From Leptodactylus fallax (Eukaryota; Chordata; Amphibia; Anura; Leptodactylidae): 64,000 nucleotides of DNA. The notes under the pieces are model-generated. The model worked only from the letters and a program-made list of their open reading frames with translations. It was not told where the DNA came from and did not search any database. The DNA lies in the NCBI GenBank assembly GCA_947044405.1, contig CAMRHE010000352.1:186001-250000 (forward strand), read 5' to 3'. Shown here piece by piece: positions 10,461-21,249 of the stretch. A program made the translations under genes and the position numbers. The stretch's first letter is position 1; each line of letters begins with the position of its first letter.

Positions 10461-11040
10461 CCACAGAGTATGTTCAGTGCATGAATGATTTCTGTTAGGA
10501 GTAAAGGCCAGTACGGCAATTAGAAAGCACAGAGAGCAATACCTGGGAAATGGGTAGTTTTTGCTAGTAAGCAGGCAGTCGCATGCTCCATAGTAAGGAC
10601 CGCCCCCTCTCAGGCCATTGCAAGTTGAAAATGTAATGGTGCTATTGGAGTGCAAATCTTGCAAGAGAGGGCACATATTAGGTGGGTGAAGTCACAGGTA
10701 CAGTGCAGATATTTTATCTGTATGGTTGATCAAGTTTTATAAAAACACCTTTAAAATTCTTGCAGTGCTGGATGCATGTCGGGTAACGCTTGAAGTTGAA
10801 TGTGGCAGCACCCAGTGTTCTGTGGAGGAGTGTCCTGAACTGCTTCCTCCACAGTCCATCTATTTACAGAAGCAATTATTAGTTTCACTACTGTACCTGA
10901 GCAGGGGGCCGTCTGCTGTCCGGTTCTCTATCTCCTGCCTCTTTCATTCTGTTACTGTTAAATATGTATGGGGGTACTAATGGGGAATTATACTGACTGT
11001 GTTTGGGAAGGTTACTAAGGAGCAGACTGTGAGGAGGCAC
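10461..11040. other. Unassigned spacer
   Basis: No gene or bounded element was recognised. The frames at 10419-10676 and 10726-10980 lack recognisable domains. Confidence 0.4.
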
Positions 11041-11045
11041 AATAA

Positions 11046-11275
11046 TGGTGCATTATACTGTGTGGGAACATTAATGGGACATACAGTATAATGCTCCTTA
11101 ATGCTCCCCACAATATAACGCTCCTTACTGCCCTCACTCACAGTATAAAGCTCCTAAGTGACCCCACCCACAGTATAATGCCATGTTAATGCCTCCTGCA
11201 CACAGTATAATGCAATGTTAGTCGCCCCCTGCACAGTATAATGCCACGTTAGTGCCACCTCCTCAATTAATAATG
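11046..11275 (+). repeat. Degenerate minisatellite, cacagtataatgcc type
   Basis: About seven loose iterations of cacagtataatgctcctta and relatives occur. The unit resembles the attatgcccc/cagtattatg core of the 31-bp minisatellite elsewhere, but spacing is irregular. It is probably an older or diverged relative. Confidence 0.6.
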
Positions 11276-11701
11276 CTAGGTTAGTAAAGATTTTTTTCCA
11301 AATTTTTCTTGTCTAAACCTGGGGTGCGTCTCATAGTCAGACACATCTTCTTGTCTGAAAAATGCTGTAAATACTGGACGTGTTCAGCTGCTGTTCAGCT
11401 CGGACCTTTGCTTGATGATGGAAGCTAGTCATTTGACCTTTACTAAAAGTAGATGAGTACCCCTGCTCAATTGGCCTTGGCAGTCCATCATGCCTCAGGA
11501 TACCTCATGGTAAAAACTAGTGTCAACTGATGACTTTGGAATAGAAATTTGTTAAAAAGCCTGATGACAACTGATGCATTTTTGCATCAGTTTTGGCATC
11601 AATTGTAAAGACTTAAAGGGAATTTCCAGGCAAAAAATGTTTTGTTTTTTTAAATTTCTGTTAGTGTTATTAATGGGTCAATGAATGCACCCATATACCT
11701 T

Positions 11702-14700
11702 TAATAATAATAATAATAATAATAGTCCTTTAATAGTCCCACAATGGGGAAATTCAGTGTGTTACAGCAGCAAAGATAAGCAGATACAAATACAAATACA
11801 ACATGTACAGGAATATTCCAAGGTGAGAGGCATTACATTGATAGCAGACAGACAGATAGGGCGTAGCAGGGGGGGGGGGGGATTTAACAGGCAGAGAGAT
11901 ATTTCAGTTCTCTGTGTGTAATGATCTCCGCTTAGGTCGGTGTTGGTTGTACAGCCTAACCGCGGTGGGGAGGAAAGACTTCCGATAGCGCTCCTTCTCA
12001 CACCTAGGGTGGAGCAGTCGGTCACTGACAGTACTGCTCAGCGCGATCACAGTCTCATGCATGGGATGGGACTTCTTCTTCTGCATGGAGCTCACCACGG
12101 ACAGTATCCTTCTGTCACCCACCACCTGCACTGGGTCCAGTGGGCTCCCCAGGACAGAGCTGGCCCTTCTAATCAGCTTGTCAAGTTTATTTCTGTCCCT
12201 GGTTGATATACTGCTCCCCCAGCAGGCCACTCCAAAGAAGATGGCTGATGCCACTACCGAGTTGAAGAAAGTTCTAAGAAGTGCCCCCCGGATTCCAAAG
12301 GCTCTCAGCTTCCTAAGCAGGTAGAGCCTGCTGTGGCCCTTCCTGTACAGGGCCTCCATATGATCTGCCCAGTCCAGCTTATTATTAAGGAGCAAACCCA
12401 GGTACTTATAGGTGTTCACAATCTCGATGCCCGTCCCCAGGATGTCCACTGGTTTAGGAGGGCTTCTGCCTTTGCGGAAGTCCACCACCATCTCCTTGGT
12501 CTTCCCCGCGTTAATCTTCAGGTGGTTCCGGTGGCACCAGTCCACAAAATCCCGGTTCAGTTCTCTGTACTCCCTGTCATCATCATCTGTGATGAGACCC
12601 ACTATTGCAGAGTCGTCAGAATACTTCTGTAGGTAGCAGCTGGATGAGTTGCACCTAAAATCTGCAGTGTACAGTGTGAAGAGGAAAGGGGCGAGAACCA
12701 TACCCTGAGGTGCCCCCCGTATTACAGATCACTGTACCTGACACACAGTCTCGGGCTCTCACGTATTGAGGTCGATTTGTGAGGTAGTCTAGGATCCAGT
12801 TGGAGAGGTGGTGGTCCACTCCAGCAAGGCCCAGCTTGTCCCTCAATAACCTGTGCTGTATGGTGTTAAAAGCACTGGAGAAGTCAAAGAACATTATTCT
12901 CACTGTGTTCCCTGGTTTCTCCAGGTGAGACAGAGCCCTGTGCAGAAGATGGATGATGGCATCATCTACCCCAATGCCCGGCCGATAAGCAAACTGGAGT
13001 GGGTCCATAGCGGGGCTCACTAGAGGGCGGAGATGTGTGAGAACCAATCTCTCCAAGATCTTCATCAGGTGGGATGTCAGTGCTACAGGTCTGTAGTCGT
13101 TGAGGTCCATAGGGTGGGGTTTCTTTGGAACTGGTACCACACAAGAAGATTTCCATAATTCAGGGACTATTTCCTGCCTCAGGCTCATATTATACATATA
13201 TGTAATTATACCACACAGCTGGTCCCCACAAGTCTTAATTAGCCTTGCACTGATGTCATCTGGCCCTCCGGCTTTCCTCGCCTTGATCTTTTTCATCTCC
13301 TTCCTCACCTGGGCCCGTGTGAAGGTCAGACTGTGGCCAGATAAAGATGGATTTCTGGATTTACTGGTCTGTTGGGAAGTGGCCGCATGGGGAGAAGTCA
13401 TTGTGGTGGGGGGAGCTGAAGGACATACTGGGGTGGGAGGAGCTGGTGTGTGATCAAATCTGTTGAAGAATAGGTTTAGTTCATTAAGCCAGTTAACATC
13501 TGCCTCAATCTGGCAGACAGACTGTTTATGACCCGAAATTGACTTAAGCCCCTCCCAGACCCCCCTTATGTCTTTTCTTTCCATTTGCTTTTCCATTTTT
13601 TCTTTATAACTGGATTTTCCCTGCCTGATTTGATGCCTCAGCTCCTTTTGTACTTCCCTCAACCCCTCCTTATCTCTTGTCCTGAATGCCATCTTTTTCT
13701 CCTTAAGTAGTGTTTTTATATCAGAGTTAATCCATGGTTTGTTATTGGAGAAGCACCTCACCACTTTTGTGGGTACTGTGTTGTCCACACAAAAATTAAT
13801 GTAGTCCGTTATGCAGTGTGTGAGTCCTTCTATATCTTCCCCATAAGAATCCTGCAGAACTTCCCATGCGGTTGTGTCAAAACAATCCCTCAGAGCCTCA
13901 TCACTCTCCTCGGACCATATCCTCACTGTGCGGGTGACAGCTGGTTCTCTACGTACAAGTGGCTTGTACACAGGTCGGAGATGTACTAGGTTGTGATCCG
14001 ATCTCCCCAGGGGCGGTAGGGCTGATGAGTTGTATGCCTCCCTCACGTTGGCAAAGAACAAGTCCAGTGTTTTGTTGTCTCTTGTGTGGCAGGTTACATA
14101 CTGTGTGAAACTGGGCAGTGTGGATGATGGAGAGGCATGGTTGAAATCACCCGACAGAAGAAAGAGGGCCTGGGGGTGCTGAGACTGTAACTGGCTCAGC
14201 GTGGCTTGTAGGACCTCGCAGGCAGTGTCAGCTTTCGCAGAGGGGGGACATATGCAGCTATCACGATGACATGTGATAGTTCCCTTGGTAGGTAGAAAGG
14301 TCTAATGCTCACAGCTAATAGTTCAATGTCCTTACAGCAAGTTTGATCCTTAATCACAATGTGCCTAGGATTACACCATCTATTATTCACAAACATTGCC
14401 AGCCCTCCTCCTTTCCTCTTACCGCTCTCCCTTGTCCTGTCTGCCCGAAGGAGTTTAAAACCATCCAAGGAGACCAGAGGGTCAGGAGTAACTTCAGTGA
14501 GCCAAGTCTCTGTAAGTAGCATCATGCTGCACGCCCGAAACTCCTGATGCTGCCTGGTGAGCGCTGTTAGTTCATCCATCTTGTTTGCAAGAGATCTCAC
14601 ATTGCCCATGATGATGGAGGGAACAGCTGGTCGGTAACGCCTCTTTTTAATCCTCTGAAGAGTTCCTGCTCTGCATCCCCTCACCCGCTTTTTCTTTCTC

Positions 14701-14862
14701 CAAATCTCACGGGGGGATGTGTGACCAGATGGTATGCCCTCCTGCTGTGCCTCTGAGCTGCAGAATTTCCTCTCTTGTATAGACAAAGGAATTGTCTGCA
14801 TACACAAAAGATCCCATTTTCAAGCAGAACAAAGACAGATAAAAAAAAAAAAAAAAAAAAAA
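11702..14862 (-). mobile_element. LINE of the CR1/L2/Rex1 group, copy A
   Basis: A near-complete non-LTR retrotransposon on the minus strand. The 3' end (left) has an (AAT)n tail at 11702-11723 next to agtcctttaatagtcccaca. The 5' end (right) stops in a poly-A/T run near 14840-14862, lacking the first part of the 5' UTR present in copy B at 21.26 kb. The two copies look nearly identical across the coding region, implying recent activity of the family. The exact clade (Rex1/Babar or L2-like) is not certain from inspection. Confidence 0.85.
11904..14817 (-). pseudogene. APE endonuclease-reverse transcriptase ORF, copy A
   Basis: Likely start ATG at 14817 (MGSFVYADNSFVYTREEILQ), aligned with the start of copy B. 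The endonuclease domain follows (MGNVRSLANKMDEL, LTETWLTEV, then the SDHN motif near 13995). The RT domain lies at 13330-12400 (ARKAGGPDDIS, FDFSSAFNTIQ, KYSDDSAIVGL) and the C-terminus ends at 11904. A working copy would nick DNA and prime reverse transcription. Four breaks relative to copy B fall in homopolymers: a G run near 14711-14716, one at 14242-14247 (6 against 7), and a C run at 12713-12718 (6 against 5) are visible, leaving pieces at 14196-14807, 12655-14061 and 11904-12701. These could be true mutations or run-length errors. Confidence 0.85.
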
Positions 14863-15100
14863 CTCTGTTTTGAGTGATTTCTGGGTGTCTCTGAGAGCTC
14901 CTGGTAACTTCTGCATTTGTTTACATGGTTCAGCTTCCTGCTATGTCACTTCCACACTAACCCCTCTCACCTTACTCCGCCCCTCCTTCCTCTCTCCCTC
15001 CCTTCTCTCTCTCTCCCTCCCATACACCTCCTCCCTGTCTCTTTCGCTATCCCGCCCACTACTAGCCCTTCCCTACCTACTCAACCCCCGATCCCATCAT

Positions 15101-15330
15101 ATACTTACCTCTCTTCCTTCCATGGCTTCTTCCTGCGGGACAGCCCCTCCTTCTATACTGATTCTGCAGGCACGCGTTCTTCTCCCAGCGCTGCTTTTTG
15201 CTCTGCAGCGACGATCCACCTGTAGAGGTGGATTATCGACAGCAGTGCGCAGAGCAGCTCTGGGAGAAGCGGCAGCAGTCAGAAAAGAAGGAGGAGCCAT
15301 CCCGCAGGAAGAAGCCATGGAAGGTAAGTA
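15101..15330. repeat. Foldback cassette F2 with outward splice-donor motifs
   Basis: The left arm atacttacctctcttccttc and right arm ccatggaaggtaagtat, with long inner pairing (catggcttcttcctgcggga against tcccgcaggaagaagccatg), make arms of about 110 bp. AG|GTAAGT occurs on the minus strand at 15109/15108 and on the plus strand at 15323/15324. The enclosed segment is 215 bp. Confidence 0.8.
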
Positions 15331-15795
15331 TGATGGAGTGGATGGGGGGAGTAGTAGTGTCGATCCATTTCTGGAAATGGGGAAACGGATCATCACAGGA
15401 TAATCAGAAAATATGGGTAAATATACATTTTTGATTAATTATGTTATTTAGAAAGTAGGAGGTGGGAGGGTGTTTAGATTAGTGTAGGGATTTCCATTTA
15501 TCCCGGACAACCCCTTTAAGGGACAAAAAAAACTGATACTGATGCAACTGATATATGTGAATGTACCCAAAGTAAACCTATCCGTAAACTGTGTCTTTTT
15601 AATTAACATCATAATGCCTGTGCCATCATTCACACATAGCCCCAAAAGACCTCAGTACAACTCTATCACTGTGCCAGTCTAGGGCCTTTAAGAGGATTTG
15701 ATGCCAAAAGCCACTGAGACCAGCGTGGCAGCCATCTTGGGACAACTGACTGTTAGCTTTGAGTCGTTGCATACATATTGACACTGCACTGTAGC

Positions 15796-16270
15796 CAGTG
15801 GCATAACTAAAGTCTACTGGAACCCGGTGCAAACTTTTGTCCGTGGCCCCCTCCCTAGAGTGAATTCTTGATAGTGGCGGTTACGGGTGCTGCAGCAATA
15901 TCTCTGATACTTGAAAGGGATACAGCTTTAGTACCCACAATTCCAGTTATCAAGAATACAGTGAGTGAGCAGTGCAGTGCCTGGCATGTAAAGAATACTG
16001 GAACAGTATTATGTTCTCCACAGCGGCTCCCACACAGCATTATGTGCTTCACAGTGGCCCCCCCACACAGCATTATGCGCTCCACAGCAGCCCCCACACA
16101 GCAGTATGCACTCTACAGCGGCCCCAACACAGCATTATGTGCTCCACAGCGGCCTCCACAGAGTATTATATGCCCACAGTGGCCCCCATAGAGCATTATG
16201 AGCTCCCAAGAGCCCTCCTCCTAGAACCAGTGAAATTATTATACTTTGGGGTCTCCTCTTTTGTCTGCCC
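15796..16270. mobile_element. hAT-like left end with minisatellite, truncated
   Basis: CAGTGGCATAACTAAAG at 15796 matches the tip of the element at 31580 (CAGTGGCGTAACTAGG). It continues into a minisatellite and attattatactttggggtct (near 16228). The right end was not found; the Tx1-like LINE begins soon after, so the element is probably truncated. Confidence 0.5.
16005..16205 (+). repeat. Minisatellite array A1, about 30-bp unit
   Basis: About seven copies of a unit like cacacagcattatgcgctcc followed by acagcggccc occur. It is related to the 31-bp arrays at 31.7, 40.0, 43.3 and 46.2 kb. Open frames across it reflect the lack of stops in the unit, not a gene. Confidence 0.8.
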
Positions 16271-16361
16271 GGATTCTTTTTGTTGCAGGAGGGGATTGGA
16301 TTACCCCATTCTGTGCTGATATTGCTATATCTCTCTCTCAGCAAAGTGTACAGTAGTACAC

Positions 16362-16585
16362 ATGGCGACCGTCGCTGTGACGACATTTAATGTTAAAGGG
16401 CTAAATACGCCACAGAAATGTCATAGTATCCTGAGGCTGCTCCAGAAAAACTGAAATTGAAATTGTTCTGCTTCAGGAAACTCATATTAAAGCTGGATGA
16501 CAACCTTCCTTCTCCAAAAGACAGTACAATCAGTGGTTTTTCAACTCACACTCAACTTCAGCGTCTAAGGGAGTTGCCATTGCTA
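16362..16585 (+). pseudogene. Tx1/L1-like endonuclease, N-terminal piece
   Basis: ATG at 16362 opens MATVAVTTFNVKGLN, the start of an L1/Tx1 apurinic endonuclease (FNVxGLN motif). A stop at 16452 and a frameshift follow, then the second motif LLQETHIKAG (near 16470-16500), whose glutamate is catalytic in the family. The piece ends at the L2 insertion after KGVAIA. Confidence 0.75.
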
Positions 16586-18869
16586 CTACTGCCTTTATTG
16601 ACCACTTCACCACCTGGCTAATGCACTTCCTATCCACAGACACCCCCACCATCATCATGGGTGATTTCAACATCCCCATTAACACATCCCTCTCCGCCGC
16701 TTCCAGTCACTCACTACCTCCTTTAACCTCTCTCAATGGTCCTCCTCTGCCACCCACACAAAGGGGCACACGCTGGACCTCATATTCACCCGCCTCTGCT
16801 CTCTAGGCAATCTCTCTAACTCTCCGTCCACGCTCTCCGATCACAACCTGCTGACATTCTCAGCCCTCTCCTCTGTAATTGAACCCCCCCCAACCCCTAA
16901 ACCAACACTCCCCCGCAGGAACCTTAATCGCCTTGACATCCGCACGCTCTCAGACTCTCTCCGACCGCTCGCTGACATATCCTCACTCCAGGACGCAGAT
17001 ACCACTGCTGACTTCTACAACACCACCATTACTTCAGCCCTTGACTCTGTGGCCCCCTTCACTAACACCAGAACCTGGCCGATCAATAGGCAGCCCTGGC
17101 ACACTGACCTGACTAAAAAACTGAGACGTGTCTCACGGGTTGCAGAACGCCTCTGGAAGAAAAGCCACTCCCAGGAAGACTTCCTTAGGTATAAAGAGGC
17201 AGTTCTCACATTCAAGAACGCAATCACCTCTGCAAAGCAGGTCTACTTCACCACACTAATATCTTCCCTATCCCGCAACCCCAAACAGCTATTCTCTACC
17301 TTCAACTCCCTCCTCTGTCCTCCTGCAACCCCTCCAACATCATTTATCACAGCTAATGACTTTGCCTCTTATTTCAAAAGCAAAATTGACACCTTCAGAG
17401 ACAGTCTCACCCTACACCCCCAACAACCACTCTATCCAACTGCTCGGTGCTCATCATCTTTAACCTGTTTCTCCACCATCACTGATGAAAAGCTCTCTAC
17501 CCTAATCTCTAAATCTCACCTCACCTCCTGTGCACTCGACCCAATCCAGTCACATCTCATCCCAAAACTCTTGGAAGACATTACTCCTGCCCTAACCCAT
17601 CTCTTCAACCTATCCCTAACCACTGGATCCTTCCCTTCCGCCTTCAAACATGCTACCGTCACACCTATACTTAAGAAACCCTCCCTGGACCCGTCCTCTC
17701 CAGCCAACTATCGCCCCCATCTCACTGCTCCCGTACGCCTCAAAACTACTAGAGCAACACATCCATTCCGAACTATCCTCCTACCTCTCGTCCAATATGC
17801 TCTTTGACAGACTACAGTACAGTCAGGCTTCAGACCCCATCACTCCACAGAAACTGCCCTAACCAAGGTCACTAACGATCTTATAACTGTCAAAGCCAAA
17901 TGTCACTATTCTGTCCTCCTCCTCCTTGACCTCTCCTCTGCCTTTGACACAGTCGACCATTCCCTCCTGCTAGAAACTGTCTCATCCCTTGGCATCTCAG
18001 ACCTGGCCCTTTCCTGGATCTCCTCATACCTCACCAACCGCACATTCAGCGTCTCCCACTCACACACCACCTCCCCGCCATGCATTCTTTCTGTAGGTGT
18101 CCCCCAAGACTCCGTCCTAGGACCCCTCCTGTTCTCAATCTACACCCTAGGCCTTGGCCAACTCATAGAATACCACGGTTTCCATTACCATTGCTATGCT
18201 GACAACAACCAAATATATCTCTCTGGACCAGACATTACTTCCCTGTTGTCTAGAGTCCCAGAATGTCTAGCAGCCGTAGCCTCCTTTCTCTCCTTCCGCT
18301 TTCTCAAACTCAACATGGAGAAAACGGAATTAATAATCTTCACCCCTCCACGCACGATCCCCCTACCTGACCCATCTATCAAAATGAATATATTTTCGAC
18401 CTAATCTCCCGCTACCTGCCCATACGTAACCTCCGATCCTCCAAAGACCTCCTACTCAGCTCTGCTCTTATCCGCTCTTTACACAATCGACTCCAAGACT
18501 TCTCCCGGGCATCCCCCATACTCTGGAACTCATTACCAAGACACATAAGACTGTCCCCCAAAGTCACAAGCTTCAAGAAGGCCCTGAAGACTCACCTATT
18601 CAAGAAAGCCTACAACCTCCAATAACGCTACTGTCACCACACCACCACCTGAGCAGCCTCTACCCCCACCTTCTGTCTCTATCCCTCTTCCCTCATAGAT
18701 TGTAAGCCCTTGCGGGCAGGGCCTTCTATCCCACTGTACCAGTTGGTCTCTGTTAGCATTATCTGTTTTGTATATCTGGTGTACCGTATGTACAGTAAAT
18801 CCGCAAATGTAAAGCACCATGGAATTAATAGTGCTATATAAATAAACAATAATAATAATAATAATAATA
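16586..18869 (+). mobile_element. L2 LINE inserted in the Tx1 endonuclease
   Basis: Bounded by ATTGCTA at 16579-16585 and 18870-18876. The 3' end carries the L2 signature (gattgtaagcccttgcgggc near 18700, then tgctatataaataaac and (AAT)n). The 5' end lies within the endonuclease, so the copy is 5' truncated, as is usual for target-primed insertion. Confidence 0.9.
16590..18624 (+). pseudogene. L2 endonuclease-reverse transcriptase, broken
   Basis: Segments in order: TIIMGDFNIPIN (about 16650), GHTLDLIF...SDHNLL (about 16765-16850), a linker, VTPILKKPSLDPSSPANYRP (17655-17715), [14 protein letters not shown] (about 17830), [13 protein letters not shown] (about 17930), and the RT active site near 18195-18206. 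The active site reads YADN instead of YADD (AAC for GAC), which would abolish catalysis. An internal deletion after DPSIK (near 18382) removes more than 100 residues before the C-terminal part (RNLRSSKDLL...FKKAYNLQ, ending 18624). Several frameshifts occur. Confidence 0.85.
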
Positions 18870-18870
18870 A

Positions 18871-20208
18871 TTGCTATTCATCATTTTGTGCCATTTAAGT
18901 GTTCTCAGCAATACTCAGATGCAGAGGGTAGACTGTTGTTCTTGAGAGGCTCAATAGCCTCGAGTCCGGTAACGATTACGAACATATACACACCTAACCA
19001 CTTGCAGGTTCCAAGGTTGAAGCAGGTGTTGCAGGACCTTAAGTCGTTCGCTATTGGCAAAATAATTCTTGGTGGAGACCTGAACCTAAATTTTGACTCT
19101 AACTTAGATTCCTCGACGGGTAGGTCGGCTGTTTCTCAAAGAGTCCTCAGTAGCTTACACAGAACGCTCCAGGAGTTACACTTGATAGATGTATGGAGAA
19201 TGCTTCATTATACAACAAAAGATTTCTCTTACTTCTCGGCCAAACATATATCATACTAGAGGTTAAACTACATCCTTTGCTCCTCACAACTCGCTCAACT
19301 CTCAAACTATGCACATATTGACTGTATAAGTTTGTCGGACCATGCACCTGTCTCTTGCATTCTTAAAATCCCTGACTCCTGACCAGTGGACCTGGCGTCT
19401 AAATGATAGACTGTTGGTTGATGCCATGATTACGCTTGAGATCACGGAGAAGCTTGAGGAATTCTTTAGACTAAATCTCACCCCAGAGGTCTCCCTTGGC
19501 ACTGACTGGGAAACACATAAGAGTTATGTAAGTGGTCTCTTGATTGCTAAAGCGTCAGCCATCAAATGAGCGTGACAAAAAGAGCTAGACTCCCTGTTGT
19601 CCCAAATTTCTGCGATTGAGAGCACACACAAGCAAAGTAGGTTGAGTACTATGCAGGCAGAACTGTCCTCCCTCAGGGAAAAATTGAAGCGTATTCTGCA
19701 TCGGCAGGCATTGAAATACTTGCTGTTCTACAAAATGAGATTATTTGCGCACGGAGACAAGGGAGGTCGTCCGATGTCTCACTTGATTAAAAAAGCTAAA
19801 GCGAAGACGCATATTGAGAAAGTGAAAAGTCCGACCAGAGCACTAGTGCATACTACACTGGCTATAGCGGAACCCTTCCGAGCCTACTACTCGGATTTAT
19901 ACAACCTCCAAGCTGGCGATACGAGCCAGGAGAGAGCGGCCTGCCTCTCACTAGCTTCCAGTTTTCTTGAGGCTCTCTGGTTGCCAAGATTGTCCTCTGA
20001 CAAAGTGGGACAACTATTGACCCCTGTAACAAGCGCTGAGCTTCAGAAAGTCCTTGCAACGTTTCCGCCTGGCAAAAGCCCAGGGCCCAACGGTCTCCCC
20101 TTGATATACTACCAAATGTTTAGGGAGGTCTTGTTACCTCACCTCACCCAGCTGTGTAATGACCTGCTCTCAGAGGGGTCACTGCCCAAACAGACTCAAG
20201 AAGCTCAC
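18871..20208 (+). pseudogene. Tx1/L1-like endonuclease C-terminus and RT fingers
   Basis: It resumes in frame as HHFVPFKCSQQYSDAEGR, then ILGGDLNLNFD (endonuclease GDxN motif, about 19065). A connector with heptad-like charged residues (19600-19720) follows, then FPPGKSPGPNGLPLIYYQMF (about 20060-20120), the L1/Tx1 RT entry motif. Frame breaks and stops occur at 19258-19350 and 19569-19580. It ends at LPKQTQEAHIVLI, where the 741-bp insertion begins. Confidence 0.85.
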
Positions 20209-20221
20209 ATTGTTTTAATAG

Positions 20222-20962
20222 AAAAGGGAATCTCTCTCCTTGTGGAGAGCACCAGTGAGAGCACCACTTGCCAGACAATCCGGTCACTGGGTAAGGAACC
20301 AGAACCATTTTCTAGTTCAGGGGCTCCAAGCTAGTAGGCGTAACTTCCCTCCCCCGTGACAGCACTTTGGGCAGGGGCAGGGAACACACAAAAGCCAGCC
20401 ATGCGAGGACCACATGGGTCTTCTGCCCTTTGCCCTGCTAAGATTCATCTGCTACTGGACGTTCATAAGATACATGCCCTGGCTCATCATCTTGGGGCCA
20501 GAGAAACCATCACAAGCTGGTGTTGGTAATATATATTCTTTTCTTTCTGTTATTCCCATTTTTATTTTATGTACCATGTTATGCTGCTTTTCACTTGTAT
20601 CTGCTTGCTAATCGCTACATGTATTCTATGTATGTGTTAAGTGTCTAGTGCCGACCCGTTTAGGGGTTAATAAATATATAAAATTTAGAAGGCTCATCTG
20701 GCGTATTATCCTTGGAGGCCCAGCACCCTCACTGGAAGTGGGTGTGAGGTAATTGAAGCGATCTCAAGTAGGCCAGAAGCGGGTTCTGGTAGGACGAGAT
20801 CCTTCACAGTGGATGCAGTGGATGCAGATGAGTGATACTGGCTTGGCTAATATCCCTTTTGCTTTCTCAAGACTCAGTGGGTCAAAAGCAAATTGAGGAT
20901 TTGTTACATCCAATAGAGGGCACTTGAGCTTCTCAGCTCCTTTTCCCATAATGCCTTGTGAT
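20222..20962. mobile_element. Unclassified 741-bp insertion with 13-bp duplication
   Basis: Flanked by ATTGTTTTAATAG at 20209-20221 and 20963-20975. Excision with one copy restores the Tx1 frame (HIVLIGKEGKYPTL). The insert starts aaaagggaatctctctcctt and ends cccataatgccttgtgat. It contains tgcagtggatgcagatgagt, and near 20670 ttaataaatatataaaattt. No terminal inverted repeats, LTR ends, tRNA-like boxes or long ORF were recognised. The duplication length points to LINE-type retroposition, yet neither end is a clear poly-A. Confidence 0.75.
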
Positions 20963-20975
20963 ATTGTTTTAATAG

Positions 20976-21242
20976 GTAAAGAGGGGAAATATCCCACACT
21001 ATGTAGTAGCTATCGCCCTATATCCCTACTTAATTTGGACCTCAAAATCCGGGCCAAACTGCTGGCTGTACGCCTGCAGTCTTTCCTCCCTAAACTAGTC
21101 TATGAAGAACAGTCTGGTTTTGTAAAGGGCCGAGAGGGTAGAGACAATGCTCACAGACTGCTTCATGCCACTGAACTAGCCGGCAGAAATAAGCTCCCAC
21201 TAGTCCTTCTCGGTGTAGACGCTGAGAAGGCATTAGCTGGAG
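20976..21242 (+). pseudogene. Tx1/L1-like reverse transcriptase fingers/palm piece
   Basis: It encodes GKYPTLCSSYRPISLLNLDL, then KIRAKLLAVRLQSFLPKLVY and QSGFVKGR, the classic L1-clade RT blocks. It ends in LGVDAEKALAGV, just before the palm aspartate block continues. The frame is interrupted by the LINE at about 21250. Confidence 0.85.
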
Positions 21243-21249
21243 TTATTTT

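Larger units (their letters stand above)
11613..15519. mobile_element. TTAA-flanked element carrying a LINE and foldback F2
   Basis: The left end is TTAAAGGGAATTTCCAGG (11613) and the right end is the reverse complement of TTAAAGGGGTTGTCCGGG (15519). TTAA at both tips suggests a piggyBac-like target. Without the LINE (11702-14862) it would be about 750 bp and non-autonomous, with a large internal palindrome at 15101-15330 and a pyrimidine-rich stretch at 14960-15060. Confidence 0.5.

Noticed and set aside
12061..12632. Plus-strand ORFs of 87-99 codons over the LINE, and mirror ones at 23656-24348
   Set aside because: They are antisense shadows of the RT frame and recur identically in both LINE copies.
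14870..15403. 177-codon plus-strand ORF
   Set aside because: It spans a pyrimidine-rich tract and the palindrome of cassette F2; the mirrored ORF on the other strand has the same peptide (MASSCG), as expected from an inverted repeat.
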